NCBI RefSeq assembly: GCF_009184635.1
Contig: NZ_WELI01000001.1
Location: 682,001-746,000 of the forward strand
DNA from: Rudanella paleaurantiibacter
GTDB taxonomy: Bacteria; Bacteroidota; Bacteroidia; Cytophagales; Spirosomataceae
DNA: 64,000 bases
Reading direction: 5' to 3'
The notes under the pieces are model-generated. The model was not told the origin of the DNA. It was given only the letters and a program-made list of their open reading frames with translations, and searched no databases. Positions 34,375 through 42,686 of the stretch are shown one piece after another. Position 1 is the stretch's first letter. Each line of letters opens with the position of its first letter. A program made the translations under genes and the position numbers.

Positions 34375-37300
34375 CTAAAAGGTTACCTGAATGCCCCCGA
34401 GGAACGATTTCGCCTGCGGATACACGAGATTGTCGATACCAATGGCGGTGTTCGAGCCCGCATAGGTGTTCACTTCCGGGTCGAAACCGCTGTAGTTGGT
34501 CACCGTAAACAGGTTGTTGGCACTGGCATACACCCGAATGTTCTGGAAACCCTTGATGGTGGGCAGTGTGTAGCCGAGGGTAATGTTTTTGCACCGCAGG
34601 TACGACCCATCTTCCATCACGTAGTTGGAGATAGGCAACCGGCCGCCCTGAAACCCGCTCACGTACTGGTTGTTCGGGTTGGTAGCCGACCACCGGTTAA
34701 CCACTCCTTTAAACTGGTTGCGCTGACCCAGCGGCATTTCGAACGACAAACGGCTGGCGTTGTAAATGTCGTTGCCCTGCGAACCAGCCAGAAACGCGCT
34801 GAAATCGAAGCGCTTAAACGACAGGTTGGTCGAGAAACCGTAGATGAAATTGGGGTTCGGGTTACCCGTGATGGTCTGATCGGCAGCCGTGATGGTGTTG
34901 TCGCCGTTGAGGTCGCGGACTTTGTGGCCCCCCACGCGGCCGTCGTAACCGGGCAAAATTGTTTCGCCGGTCTGGTTCACCCCGTCGAACACGTAGGTTT
35001 TGAAAATACCCAGTGGGCTGCCTACCTGAAGGAGCGAGTAAGCCGTGATAAACCGCTCTTTGGTGGTGCCACCGTCGAGGTCGAGTACCTTGTTGCGGTT
35101 CACGGTCATGTTGCCCGATACGCTCCACTTGAGCGGCCCATCGAGCAGCCGGGCGTTAACGGCAAACTCAATCCCCCGGTTCTGCAACGAGGCAAAATTG
35201 CCCGTGATGGTGCCGTACCCTGAGCTGAGGGGCAGGGCCTTCACGTAGAGCAGGTCGCGGGTGGTTTTCTGGTACACATCCACCACAATGCTGAACCGGT
35301 TGTTGAGCAGGCCAATGTCCAGACCAATATCCGACTGTGCCGACCGCTCCCAGCGGAGGTCGGGGTTGGCAATGCCTGAGGGGTTGATGCCCGTTATGTA
35401 CGCGTGGTTGATGTTGTAATCGCTACCCGAAGCCGAAACCGTAGCCAGCGACTGGTAGGGGTTCAGACCGGCGGCATTCCCCGTGATGCCATAGCTGGCC
35501 CGCAGTTTCAGGTCAGAGAGCCACGAAACATTTTTGAGGAAGGGTTCTTCGATGATGCGCCAGGCCGCTGAAATAGCCGGAAACAAGCCGTACTTGTGGT
35601 TCGCCCCGAACTTACTCGACCCATCCACGCGGGCCGTCAGGTCCAGAAAGTATTTGTCCCGGAAACCGTAGTTCACCCGCGCCAGATACGAGTCGAGCCG
35701 TTGGCTGCTGCGGCTGCTGTTTACCGTGCGGTTGAGGGCCAGTTGCAGGGCCTCGTTTTGGGTGGCATCGTTGGGGAAACCCGTGGCACTGATGCTGTTG
35801 GCATTGGCATTTTCGACCTGCGTGGCATATACTGCCGTGGCTTTGAGCGAGTGGTTGGTGCCAAACATCGTGTTGTAGGTCAGAATACTCTCATGCAGCA
35901 GGGCCAGGTTATTGACGTTGGTTTTGGAGCCCGAACCAGAGTTGTCGTTCAGGTCAGCGAGGGCTACGTTGGAGCGGGGTGAGTAATTGTCCTGCAACCG
36001 GCTTTGCATATCCACGTTGAATGACGCCCGGTACGTAAGCCCTTTCACGAGATTGAAATCAGCATAGACATTGGCCAGCGTGCGCCGGATGTCGTTGCGA
36101 TTCAGAACGTTGGCGAATGATAGCGGGTTGGTTACCTCGCGGTACTGCCCGTTGGCCTGCTCTCCAAACGGAAACAGGGAGCCGTCGGGACGGTAGGGGA
36201 GCAGGGTGGGCGGTGCACCAATGGCCGCGCCCAGAATTGAGCCCGTCACCACGGCTCCGTCGCCGATGGTGGTAGACCCCGTTGTGATGCCGTTGTTGAC
36301 TGCGTAGCTGCCCAGAATACTCGTTCCGATCTTGACGCGCTCGCTAATGCGGTGGTCAACGTTGAGCCGGAACGAATACCGCTTGAAATCGGAGTTGACA
36401 ATGATTCCTTTCTGGTCGAAGTAGTTGGCCGACAGGGCAATCTGGGTTTTGTCGTTCCCGCCATTCACCGAGAGCTGATGGTTCTGAATGGGCGCTTCGC
36501 GGAAAATAACGTCCTGCCAGTTGATGCCTTCGCCCAACGACGACGGGTTGGGGTAGTAGTTGTTGCGGAACACCTCGTTTTCGAGCTGTGCAAACTCGGA
36601 TGCGTTGAGTACCGGCAGCTGTTTGGCTGCGTTTTGCACCCCGTAATAGCTGTCGAGCGTAACGCGGGTAGCGCCGGTGCGGCCCCGCTTGGTTGTGATG
36701 AGCACTACGCCATTGGCCGCCCGCGACCCGTAAATAGCCGACGCCGATGCGTCTTTCAGAATCTCAACCGACTCAATATCATTGGGGTTAATGGTTGAGA
36801 GAGGGCTTACTTCGTTGATGCCTCCACCGTTCGAAATCTGAATTCCGTCCACTACGTAGAGCGGCTCGGAGTTGCCGTTGATGGAGTTGGTGCCCCGAAT
36901 CCGGACGCTGATGTTACCGCCCGGTGCGCCCGTGTTCTGGTTTACCTGCACCCCGGCCACGCGGGCCTGCAAGCCCTGGGCTACGTTGGCCACCGGGGTT
37001 TGTATCAGCTCGGCCGATTTCACCGACGCAATAGAGCCGGTTGTTTCGATCTTGCGCTGGGTACCATAGCCCACCACCACTACTTCCGAGAGCGACCGGT
37101 CGTCGGCTTTGAGCGTCACGTTGAGGCTCGATTGATTGCCTACCGGAATTTCCTGCGTTACGTACCCAATATACGAGAAGGTCAGGCTCACGTTGCCAGC
37201 CGGAATCGACAGGGTGTAACGGCCGTCGGCATTGGTGGTTGCACCCTGTTGGGTACCTTTCACCACTACGTTGACGCCGGGCAGCGGATCGCCCGAATCG

Positions 37301-37410
37301 TCGGATACCCGCCCACTAACTGAGCGGTTCTGTGCCAGCAGCAGTTGTGCTGTCATCATAACCAGTAGCAGGGTTGCTGCTACACGTTGTACAATCTTTG
37401 TCATACTCAT
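34375..37410 (-). CDS. SusC/RagA family TonB-linked outer-membrane transporter
   Basis: The 1011-residue protein has a signal peptide (AATLLLVMMTAQLLLAQ). The CarboxypepD_reg-like domain (SVSGRVSDDSGDPLPGVNVVVKGT) is followed by the TonB-box-like DDRSLSEVVVVGYGTQ. A plug (GNISVRIRGTNSINGNSEPLYVVDGI, SVEILKDASASAIYGSRAANGVVLITTKRG) and a C-terminal 22-strand barrel ending in ...SFLGGIQVTF complete it. It imports large oligosaccharides across the outer membrane with SusD. ATGs at 37410 and 37404 are both possible. It is the first gene of the locus and is divergent from lacI, with two palindromes between. Confidence 0.97.
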   Translation of the reverse strand: MSMTKIVQRVAATLLLVMMTAQLLLAQNRSVSGRVSDDSGDPLPGVNVVVKGTQQGATTNADGRYTLSIPAGNVSLTFSYIGYVTQEIPVGNQSSLNVTLKADDRSLSEVVVVGYGTQRKIETTGSIASVKSAELIQTPVANVAQGLQARVAGVQVNQNTGAPGGNISVRIRGTNSINGNSEPLYVVDGIQISNGGGINEVSPLSTINPNDIESVEILKDASASAIYGSRAANGVVLITTKRGRTGATRVTLDSYYGVQNAAKQLPVLNASEFAQLENEVFRNNYYPNPSSLGEGINWQDVIFREAPIQNHQLSVNGGNDKTQIALSANYFDQKGIIVNSDFKRYSFRLNVDHRISERVKIGTSILGSYAVNNGITTGSTTIGDGAVVTGSILGAAIGAPPTLLPYRPDGSLFPFGEQANGQYREVTNPLSFANVLNRNDIRRTLANVYADFNLVKGLTYRASFNVDMQSRLQDNYSPRSNVALADLNDNSGSGSKTNVNNLALLHESILTYNTMFGTNHSLKATAVYATQVENANANSISATGFPNDATQNEALQLALNRTVNSSRSSQRLDSYLARVNYGFRDKYFLDLTARVDGSSKFGANHKYGLFPAISAAWRIIEEPFLKNVSWLSDLKLRASYGITGNAAGLNPYQSLATVSASGSDYNINHAYITGINPSGIANPDLRWERSAQSDIGLDIGLLNNRFSIVVDVYQKTTRDLLYVKALPLSSGYGTITGNFASLQNRGIEFAVNARLLDGPLKWSVSGNMTVNRNKVLDLDGGTTKERFITAYSLLQVGSPLGIFKTYVFDGVNQTGETILPGYDGRVGGHKVRDLNGDNTITAADQTITGNPNPNFIYGFSTNLSFKRFDFSAFLAGSQGNDIYNASRLSFEMPLGQRNQFKGVVNRWSATNPNNQYVSGFQGGRLPISNYVMEDGSYLRCKNITLGYTLPTIKGFQNIRVYASANNLFTVTNYSGFDPEVNTYAGSNTAIGIDNLVYPQAKSFLGGIQVTF

Positions 37411-37580
37411 GTGGGATAGGAAAAATTCAATTTTTAGGGGGTTTGTTACTGTTTTTCATAGGGTATTGTGGGTTTAGAGTAACCGCTTGTATATCAGTAA
37501 TTTGCAAATGATTCTGCGCGGCTCTTTTATTAATTTACCCCCGTTGCTGACCGATGCCAAGAAAAAATTTGATTATTTGT

Positions 37581-37618
37581 TTGGGAATGTTCCCAAAACC
37601 GGTTGGGAATGTTCCCAA
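37581..37618. promoter_or_regulatory. Tandem operator: two identical 16-bp palindromes between susC and lacI
   Basis: TTGGGAATGTTCCCAA occurs at 37581-37596 and again at 37603-37618. Each is a 7-bp inverted repeat around TG. Centre-to-centre distance is 22 bp, two helical turns, so both face the same side of DNA. They lie 63 bp before the lacI ATG and about 170 bp before the susC start, as expected for an autoregulated LacI-type switch. The usual LacI central CG is missing, so other regulators remain possible. Confidence 0.8.
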
Positions 37619-37681
37619 AAATGAGGCCTGTTTGGAGTAACTTCCCCGCTTGAACTGTTTATTATTTCGGAATAATCCAAA

Positions 37682-38689
37682 ATGCACCAGCCAACTATCA
37701 TCGACATTGCCCGCCAACTCGGTATCTCCAAATCGACGGTATCGCGGGCGCTCACGGCCCATCCGAATGTGAATGAGAAAACCCGGCAGCGGGTGCTTGA
37801 GCTGGCCGAAAAACTCGATTATCAGCGCAACCAACTGGCTATCTCGCTGCTCACCAATCAGACCCGCACCATCGGGATTATGGTGCCGGAGTTTATCAGC
37901 TTCTTTTTCCCGAAAGTGATTATCGGGGCGCAGGAAGAACTGGCCAAAGCGGGGTATAACGTGGTGATTTGCCACTCCAATGAGTCGTACGAAATTGAGG
38001 TGACCAACGCCAGGTCGTTGTTTGCGAGCCGGGTTGATGGGCTGATTGTGTCGCACACGAAAGAGACCCGCAACTTCGACCATTTTCGCACCTTTACCCG
38101 CAAGAGCATTCCGGTGGTGTTTTTCAACCGGGTTTGGGAGAGCGACGAGGTGTCGAAAGTGGTGGTCGACGATTACACGGGGGCGTATCAGGCAGTGGAG
38201 CATCTGGTGCAGACCGGCCGCCGACGCATTGCGCACCTCTCCGGCCCCGACTCGCTGCCCAACAGCCGCAGCCGCCAGAATGGATATCTGGACGCCCTGC
38301 GCCATTACGAGGTGCCGGTCGATCCGTCGTTAATTATCTCGTACGATTTAACCCTCGAAAAAGCCAATATTTACGTCAACCATCTGCTCAGTCTGCCCGA
38401 ACCGCCCGACGCCCTATTTACCATCAACGACCCCACGGCCATCGAAGCTATTCAGGTGATTAAAGCACGGGGCCTTCGGATTCCGCAGGATGTAGCCGTG
38501 GTGGGATTTAGCGATGACCCGATTTCGGCCCTCATTGAACCGGGGCTCACAACGGTGGCGCAGCCCGTTGATGAAATTGGCCGGCAAGCAGCAGCCTGTC
38601 TGCTCGCGCAGTTACAAGCCACCAATCCGGTTGCCGAGGTGCAAACGGTGGTGTTGCCCACCCGGCTTATTGTGCGTGGCTCAAGCTAA
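37682..38689 (+). CDS. LacI family transcriptional regulator
   Basis: The 335-residue cytoplasmic regulator has the LacI helix-turn-helix at 4-27 (IIDIARQLGISKSTVSRALTAHP) and hinge helix NEKTRQRVLELAEKL. The periplasmic-binding-like effector domain shows TIGIMVPEFISFFF, GLIVSHTKETRN, VVVDDYTGAYQAVEHLV, RIAHLSGPDSL and DVAVVGFSDDPISALIEPGLTTVAQP, all in order. It is divergent from susC, so it very likely controls the locus in response to a released sugar. The tandem palindromes at 37581-37618 are candidate operators. LacI-type control of a SusC/D locus is less common than hybrid two-component or ECF control, but is known. Confidence 0.95.
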   Translation: MHQPTIIDIARQLGISKSTVSRALTAHPNVNEKTRQRVLELAEKLDYQRNQLAISLLTNQTRTIGIMVPEFISFFFPKVIIGAQEELAKAGYNVVICHSNESYEIEVTNARSLFASRVDGLIVSHTKETRNFDHFRTFTRKSIPVVFFNRVWESDEVSKVVVDDYTGAYQAVEHLVQTGRRRIAHLSGPDSLPNSRSRQNGYLDALRHYEVPVDPSLIISYDLTLEKANIYVNHLLSLPEPPDALFTINDPTAIEAIQVIKARGLRIPQDVAVVGFSDDPISALIEPGLTTVAQPVDEIGRQAAACLLAQLQATNPVAEVQTVVLPTRLIVRGSS

Positions 38690-38850
38690 ATGGGGCCGTT
38701 GCCCGGTTGGCAAATGGCGGGCAGGGCTGAGTAAGCGTTTGTGAATTAGCGGATTGGGCGTGATGGGGGCACGGGCTGTTCACAATGGTTGCGGATAGGG
38801 TAACTTATGCCCGCTCAAATGGGTTATAGGGGTAACTACTCTAACTGACT

Positions 38851-39108
38851 ATGAACGAATTGAATGGACCGGGGAGCCTCCAACCCGATACCGAAAAACC
38901 GAGAGCCAACCGGCACGACGGCGTGTTTGCGCTCGAAAACGTTACCCAACTGCGGGAGGCCATTGAGCAGGTGGTGTACACCGATAATGAAGCCGATACC
39001 CACACGCCCGACGAACGGGCCGAAACCATTGAGGTACTGACAACCCTCGGTCAGATGGGTATTTTGACAGAAACCGACCTTGACGAAGCCCGCAAAGGGA
39101 CCATTTAG
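38851..39108 (+). CDS. Small conserved-looking protein of unknown function
   Basis: I do not recognise this 85-residue protein. It starts MNELNGPGSLQPDTEKPRANRHDG and then has an amphipathic stretch GVFALENVTQLREAIEQVVYTDNEADTH followed by DERAETIEVLTTLGQMGILTETDLDEARKGTI in two blocks. It is acidic, has no signal peptide or membrane segment, and looks soluble and mostly helical. Codon use resembles neighbouring genes, which supports it being real. It stands alone between lacI and a hairpin terminator. No role is proposed. Confidence 0.6.
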   Translation: MNELNGPGSLQPDTEKPRANRHDGVFALENVTQLREAIEQVVYTDNEADTHTPDERAETIEVLTTLGQMGILTETDLDEARKGTI

Positions 39109-39164
39109 GTATAGCTGCGAGGTGCTTGCCGGTTTGGATAAGCAGTGTCAGATCGAATGTTGGC

Positions 39165-39205
39165 TTTTTCATCCCGGCGGCCCGGTCTTACCGCCGGGAT
39201 GATGA
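39165..39205. terminator. Terminator hairpin between converging genes
   Basis: CATCCCGGCGG (39170-39180) pairs with CCGCCGGGATG (39191-39201), flanked by CTTTTT and GATGAAAAGG. It can end both the small plus-strand gene and the mutarotase gene. Confidence 0.8.
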
Positions 39206-39243
39206 AAAGGCCTCTTTTATCTTATCCCCTCATTCAAACGGCC

Positions 39244-39585
39244 TTACTTCTCAAACTGAAAAATCTTGTCCATCAGTACCCATTTCTCGCCCGGTTTGGC
39301 GTTGGGTACGGGCTTCTGAAATTTCCACATCAGTTCTTCCCAGGCGGCTACTTTGGGTTCCTGCGCGTCGAGGGCCCGCTTCTTTTCAAACGTGAACTCG
39401 TCGTCGGTTTCCAGAATCATAAACATCCGGGTGCCGGTACGGTAGATTTGCAGGTCGAGAATACCCGCGTTGAGGTCGTTCTGCCGGACTTCGGGCCAAC
39501 CTGCGCCGGGGCTGTGCCAGCGTTCGTACTCGGCAATCAGGTCGGCATCGTCAACAAGGTCGAGGGCTAAACAGAAACGTTGCAT
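39244..39585 (-). CDS. L-rhamnose/L-fucose mutarotase family protein (RhaM-like)
   Basis: The 113-residue protein belongs to the RhaM (DUF718) family, which interconverts alpha and beta anomers of L-sugars. MQRFCLALDLVDDADLIAEYERWHS starts the ferredoxin-like fold; His24 matches the catalytic His of the E. coli enzyme (EYQRRHNPIWPE). IYRTGTRMFMILETDDEF and the tail VPNAKPGEKWVLMDKIFQF also fit. Homologues act on L-rhamnose or L-fucose, and the sequence does not decide between them. It lies 304 bp downstream of a sugar isomerase/oxidoreductase run on the same strand, the gap being filled with nested palindromes. Confidence 0.85.
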   Translation of the reverse strand: MQRFCLALDLVDDADLIAEYERWHSPGAGWPEVRQNDLNAGILDLQIYRTGTRMFMILETDDEFTFEKKRALDAQEPKVAAWEELMWKFQKPVPNAKPGEKWVLMDKIFQFEK

Positions 39586-39602
39586 AGGTTTGAATTGGGG
39601 TT

Positions 39603-39886
39603 TGTTGTTTGTGGTTTATAGTGCTGGACATTCGGACTTCAGACATTAGACTTTCTACCATTCTGTAGAGAAGGGGTGTCGGACAAGTTTGTGCCGACCA
39701 ACCATCCATTGCCGGTTTCCCGCCTTCAACCACCCCCCAGCCCCCTCCTTGAACTAAGGAGGGGGAGCCAATGAAAGCCCCTTTTCTGCTCCCCCTCCTT
39801 AGTTCAAGGAGGGGGCCGGGGGGGGGTTAAAAGGATGGTTGGCAAACTTGTCCGACACCTGTAGAGAAGTCTAATAAACCATTATC
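39603..39886. repeat. Nested palindromic element
   Basis: Outer arms 39675-39691 and 39843-39859 (GGTGTCGGACAAGTTTG) are perfect complements, supported by CCAACCATCC (39698-39707) with its partner at 39833-39842. Inside are two 25-bp palindromes, CCCCCTCCTT-GAACT-AAGGAGGGGG at 39741-39765 and the same with AGTTC at 39791-39815, mutually inverted. CTGGACATTCGGACTTCAGA at 39624-39643 repeats 32630-32649. No gene in the 304-bp gap. Confidence 0.85.
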
Positions 39887-39889
39887 CCG

Positions 39890-40702
39890 TTACCCAAAAT
39901 ACCGCCGGTATGAGTCGATAGTTTGGCGGGCGGCTGTGTCGGGGTCGGGCCACGGAAACGCTTCGGCTGATACACACTGCGCGTAACCGATGTCGCGGAG
40001 GGCCTGCACAATGTCGGGCATGGCCGTGTGTCCGCCACCGATGGGCCGCCGGTTGCTATCGGCAAAATGTACGTGACCAATCCACGCCCCGGCCTGCCGG
40101 ATACTGTCGGGTAAGGAAGCCTCCTCGATATTCATGTGAAATAAATCGGCCAGCAGCCGCACGTTGCGGGTACGGAGCGATTCGAGGAATTGCACCCCAT
40201 CGGCAAGTCGGTTGATGAGGTTCGTTTCGTAGCGGTTCAGCGGCTCGTAAATGAGCGTGACGCCCCGGCTTTCGGCATGACTCCCCAGGGTTTCGAGCCC
40301 CTCGGCCAGCCACGCCAGCGCCTGTGTGTGCGTCACTCCCGCCCCTGCATTACCCTGCATGGAGCCGATAATGGCCGGAGCCTGTACCGAGGCCCCAAAA
40401 TCAATCATATCGCGAATAAAGGCCACGGCCTGCACCCGCACGTCGGGGTTCGGGTCGGTGAGGGTGAGCCCGTGCAGTACTTTGCCAGCCCCCGTGCCGA
40501 CTGCCCCAATCCGCAGACCGGTATCGGCCATGAGTTGCCGGAGCGTAGTGGTCTGAACAGCCTCGGCCGATTCGGTGAAGAGTTCGACGGCATCGAAGCC
40601 GAGCGCGGCCGCTTTTTCCATACCGCTTTGGAGGTCTTGCCAGTAAATCCAGGGTCCCGCCTGAATAGCCGGGACCAGGGCAATAGTTATGCAAGAATAC
40701 AT
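39890..40702 (-). CDS. Sugar phosphate isomerase/epimerase family TIM-barrel protein
   Basis: The 270-residue cytoplasmic protein has the AP-endonuclease-2-like (xylose-isomerase-like) TIM barrel. MEKAAALGFDAVELFTESAEA is the opening, GIRAGP-type loops are lacking, and GVTLIYEPLNRYETNLINRLAD, FHMNIEEASLPDSIRQAGAWIGHVHFADSNRRPIGGGH give the metal-binding Glu, His, Asp and His residues in usual order. Such proteins isomerise or epimerise keto-sugars and sugar acids. It starts 6 bp after the zinc dehydrogenase stop, so the two are co-translated. Substrate unassigned; an L-sugar acid or ketose is inferred from neighbours. Confidence 0.88.
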   Translation of the reverse strand: MYSCITIALVPAIQAGPWIYWQDLQSGMEKAAALGFDAVELFTESAEAVQTTTLRQLMADTGLRIGAVGTGAGKVLHGLTLTDPNPDVRVQAVAFIRDMIDFGASVQAPAIIGSMQGNAGAGVTHTQALAWLAEGLETLGSHAESRGVTLIYEPLNRYETNLINRLADGVQFLESLRTRNVRLLADLFHMNIEEASLPDSIRQAGAWIGHVHFADSNRRPIGGGHTAMPDIVQALRDIGYAQCVSAEAFPWPDPDTAARQTIDSYRRYFG

Positions 40703-40708
40703 AAGGGC

Positions 40709-41737
40709 TCAGGCGTCAAGTCCAACCATAATTTTTGTGATGGGGCCGGGATTAGCTGACCATTCGGCGAGGGCCGCCCCGGCTTCGTCGAGCGAAACCG
40801 TCCGGCTGATGACGTCTTGCACCGGAAACCGCCCCGATTCCAGATACGCAATCACCTCCGGAAATTCGCCCAGACAGTTGCGCGAACCCAGAATCTCAAT
40901 CTCTTTCCTGACAAACGTCCCGGTCTGATAATCAACCGGTTTTTTGGCGTAACCGATATATACCACCCGGCCTGTGTAAGCCACCTCATCCACCGCAGCC
41001 CGGTAGGTAACCGGGTTGCCAACGGCCTCGATAATCACATCGGGGCCATCGCCGTGGGTAATGGCCGAGAGTGCCTCGTGCAAATCGACCTGGGCCGAGT
41101 TGATCGTATGCGTAGCCCCGGCTTTGCGGGCAATAGCCAGTTTGCTATCGTCAATATCAACGGCAATCACCTGAGCGCCCCGGTAAGCCGACGCGGCCAA
41201 AGCGCCCATGCCCACAATGCCGCAGCCAATCACAGCCACGGTATCGGTAGCGGCCACCCGCCCCCGCTCGGCGGCATGGAACCCGACGGTAAGCGGCTCT
41301 ACCAGAGCCAGTTGCTTCAGAGAGAGTTTGTCGGACGTATGGAGTTTTTGCCAGGGGACGACAATATAGGGGGTCATGGCACCGGCCCGACGTACACCCA
41401 TCGTTTTGTTGTCCTGACAGGCGTTGGTGCGGCCTTTCCGACACGACAGACAGGTGCCACAATGTTGGTACGGATTTACAGTGACGCGCATACCGGGCTG
41501 CCAGGTATCCGGTACACTTGGCCCTGTTTCGACCACGGTAGCGCCGACCTCGTGGCCCAGTACGTTCGGGTATTCCTGCAACTCAAACAAACCCCGGAAC
41601 CCGTTGAGGTCGCCCCCGCAGAAGCCCACCCAGCTAACCCGCAGAAGCACTTCGCCCTCGGCAGGGGCGGGTTTGTCGATTTCCCAAATCTGGGTTTGGC
41701 CCGGCTCGGTGAGCACTAAGGCTTTCATTTTAGTCAT
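40709..41737 (-). CDS. Zinc-dependent alcohol dehydrogenase, L-galactonate-5-dehydrogenase-like
   Basis: The 342-residue medium-chain dehydrogenase has the catalytic zinc Cys in GFCGGDLNGFRG and GHEVGATVVE, and the structural-zinc cluster CGTCLSCRKGRTNAC. The Rossmann motif VAVIGCGIVGMGALA binds NAD(P). The segment VRKEIEILGSRNCLGEFPEV parallels the sugar-acid dehydrogenase LgoD/YjjN of E. coli. Substrate could be L-galactonate, L-fuconate or similar. Start at 41737 (MTKMKALVLTEPG) lies 1 bp after the AKR stop codon; the longer frame to 41782 overlaps the AKR gene and is not favoured. Confidence 0.9.
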   Translation of the reverse strand: MTKMKALVLTEPGQTQIWEIDKPAPAEGEVLLRVSWVGFCGGDLNGFRGLFELQEYPNVLGHEVGATVVETGPSVPDTWQPGMRVTVNPYQHCGTCLSCRKGRTNACQDNKTMGVRRAGAMTPYIVVPWQKLHTSDKLSLKQLALVEPLTVGFHAAERGRVAATDTVAVIGCGIVGMGALAASAYRGAQVIAVDIDDSKLAIARKAGATHTINSAQVDLHEALSAITHGDGPDVIIEAVGNPVTYRAAVDEVAYTGRVVYIGYAKKPVDYQTGTFVRKEIEILGSRNCLGEFPEVIAYLESGRFPVQDVISRTVSLDEAGAALAEWSANPGPITKIMVGLDA

Positions 41738-41738
41738 G

Positions 41739-42686
41739 CTATTGGGTCGGTTTAGGGATATTATTTTCGGGACGACCTTCAAACCACATCCAGTTTTTGA
41801 CGGGAGCCACCAGCGCGTGAATCGCGTCGAGCAGGCCGTCGGGGATGGTAAAGTCGAGAACCGCCACGTTTTGCTCTACCTGTCGTTGCTCCGACATGCC
41901 CACAATGGTGGTGGCAATTACCGGGTGGTCAATGGCGAATCGCAGGGCCACATCGCTCAATGACACGCCGTAGTCGCGGCAGAGCCTGATGAGCTGGGGT
42001 TGCAGGTCTTTGACGGGTTGGGGCGAGTTCTGCCAGGCTGGTACGGTAGCTTCCGACAAAATACGCTGCATAAGCGGGGCGGCATTGAGCAAGCCAAACC
42101 CTTTTTCCTGCGACAGCGGCACCAGTTCGTCGTTAATCTCATCGTCGAGCAGGGTGTAGTGCCCCCACGAGAGTACGGTGTCGACCTCAACTTGCCGGGC
42201 AATTTGGGCGAGGTAGCGCACAGGCAAGCCCGAGAACCCCACGAACCGGGCCTTGCCCATTTCTTTGGCTTTGAGTGCGGCCGGAATGGCTTCGTTCAGA
42301 ACCTGCTCACGGTCGCCAAATTCAATGTCGTGTACCTGCAACAGGTCGACGTAATCGGTTTTCAGCCGGGCCAGCGACTCGTCGATGCTCGACAATACGC
42401 GGTTGTACGAAAAATCGAAATGGCCGTTGGCGTAGCGGCAGCATTTGGTTGCCAGAAAAATAGACGAGCGTTTGGTTTGGAGGGCCTTCCCCAGTCGTGT
42501 TTCGGCGAGGGTATCGCCGTAAAAAGGGGCTACGTCGAAGAAATTAACGCCCCGGTCGATGGCGGTATGTACGGCCCGGATGCCTTCGGCCTCGTCGGTG
42601 GTGTCGAATACATCGCCGAGTGGAGAAGCTCCAAACGCCAGCACCGAAACGTCCATATCTGTTTTACCCAGCCTTCGGTATTGCAT
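41739..42686 (-). CDS. Aldo/keto reductase, L-galactose/L-fucose dehydrogenase-like
   Basis: The 315-residue protein resembles plant L-galactose 1-dehydrogenase: MQYRRLGKTDMDVSVLAFGASPLGDVFD, FDVAPFYGDTLAETRLGKAL, LATKCCRYANGHFDFSYNRV, DLLQVHDIEFGDREQVLNEAIPA and TIVGMSEQRQVEQNV in order. The AKR tetrad is visible (Asp-Tyr in FFDVAPFYG, Lys in ATKC, His in VHDIEFG). It would oxidise the C1 of an L-sugar with NAD(P)+, giving the lactone. Start at 42686 was chosen because the family begins MQYRRLGKTDM; the frame upstream is a low-complexity leader. First gene of the run, followed at 1 bp by the zinc dehydrogenase. Confidence 0.88.
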   Translation of the reverse strand: MQYRRLGKTDMDVSVLAFGASPLGDVFDTTDEAEGIRAVHTAIDRGVNFFDVAPFYGDTLAETRLGKALQTKRSSIFLATKCCRYANGHFDFSYNRVLSSIDESLARLKTDYVDLLQVHDIEFGDREQVLNEAIPAALKAKEMGKARFVGFSGLPVRYLAQIARQVEVDTVLSWGHYTLLDDEINDELVPLSQEKGFGLLNAAPLMQRILSEATVPAWQNSPQPVKDLQPQLIRLCRDYGVSLSDVALRFAIDHPVIATTIVGMSEQRQVEQNVAVLDFTIPDGLLDAIHALVAPVKNWMWFEGRPENNIPKPTQ

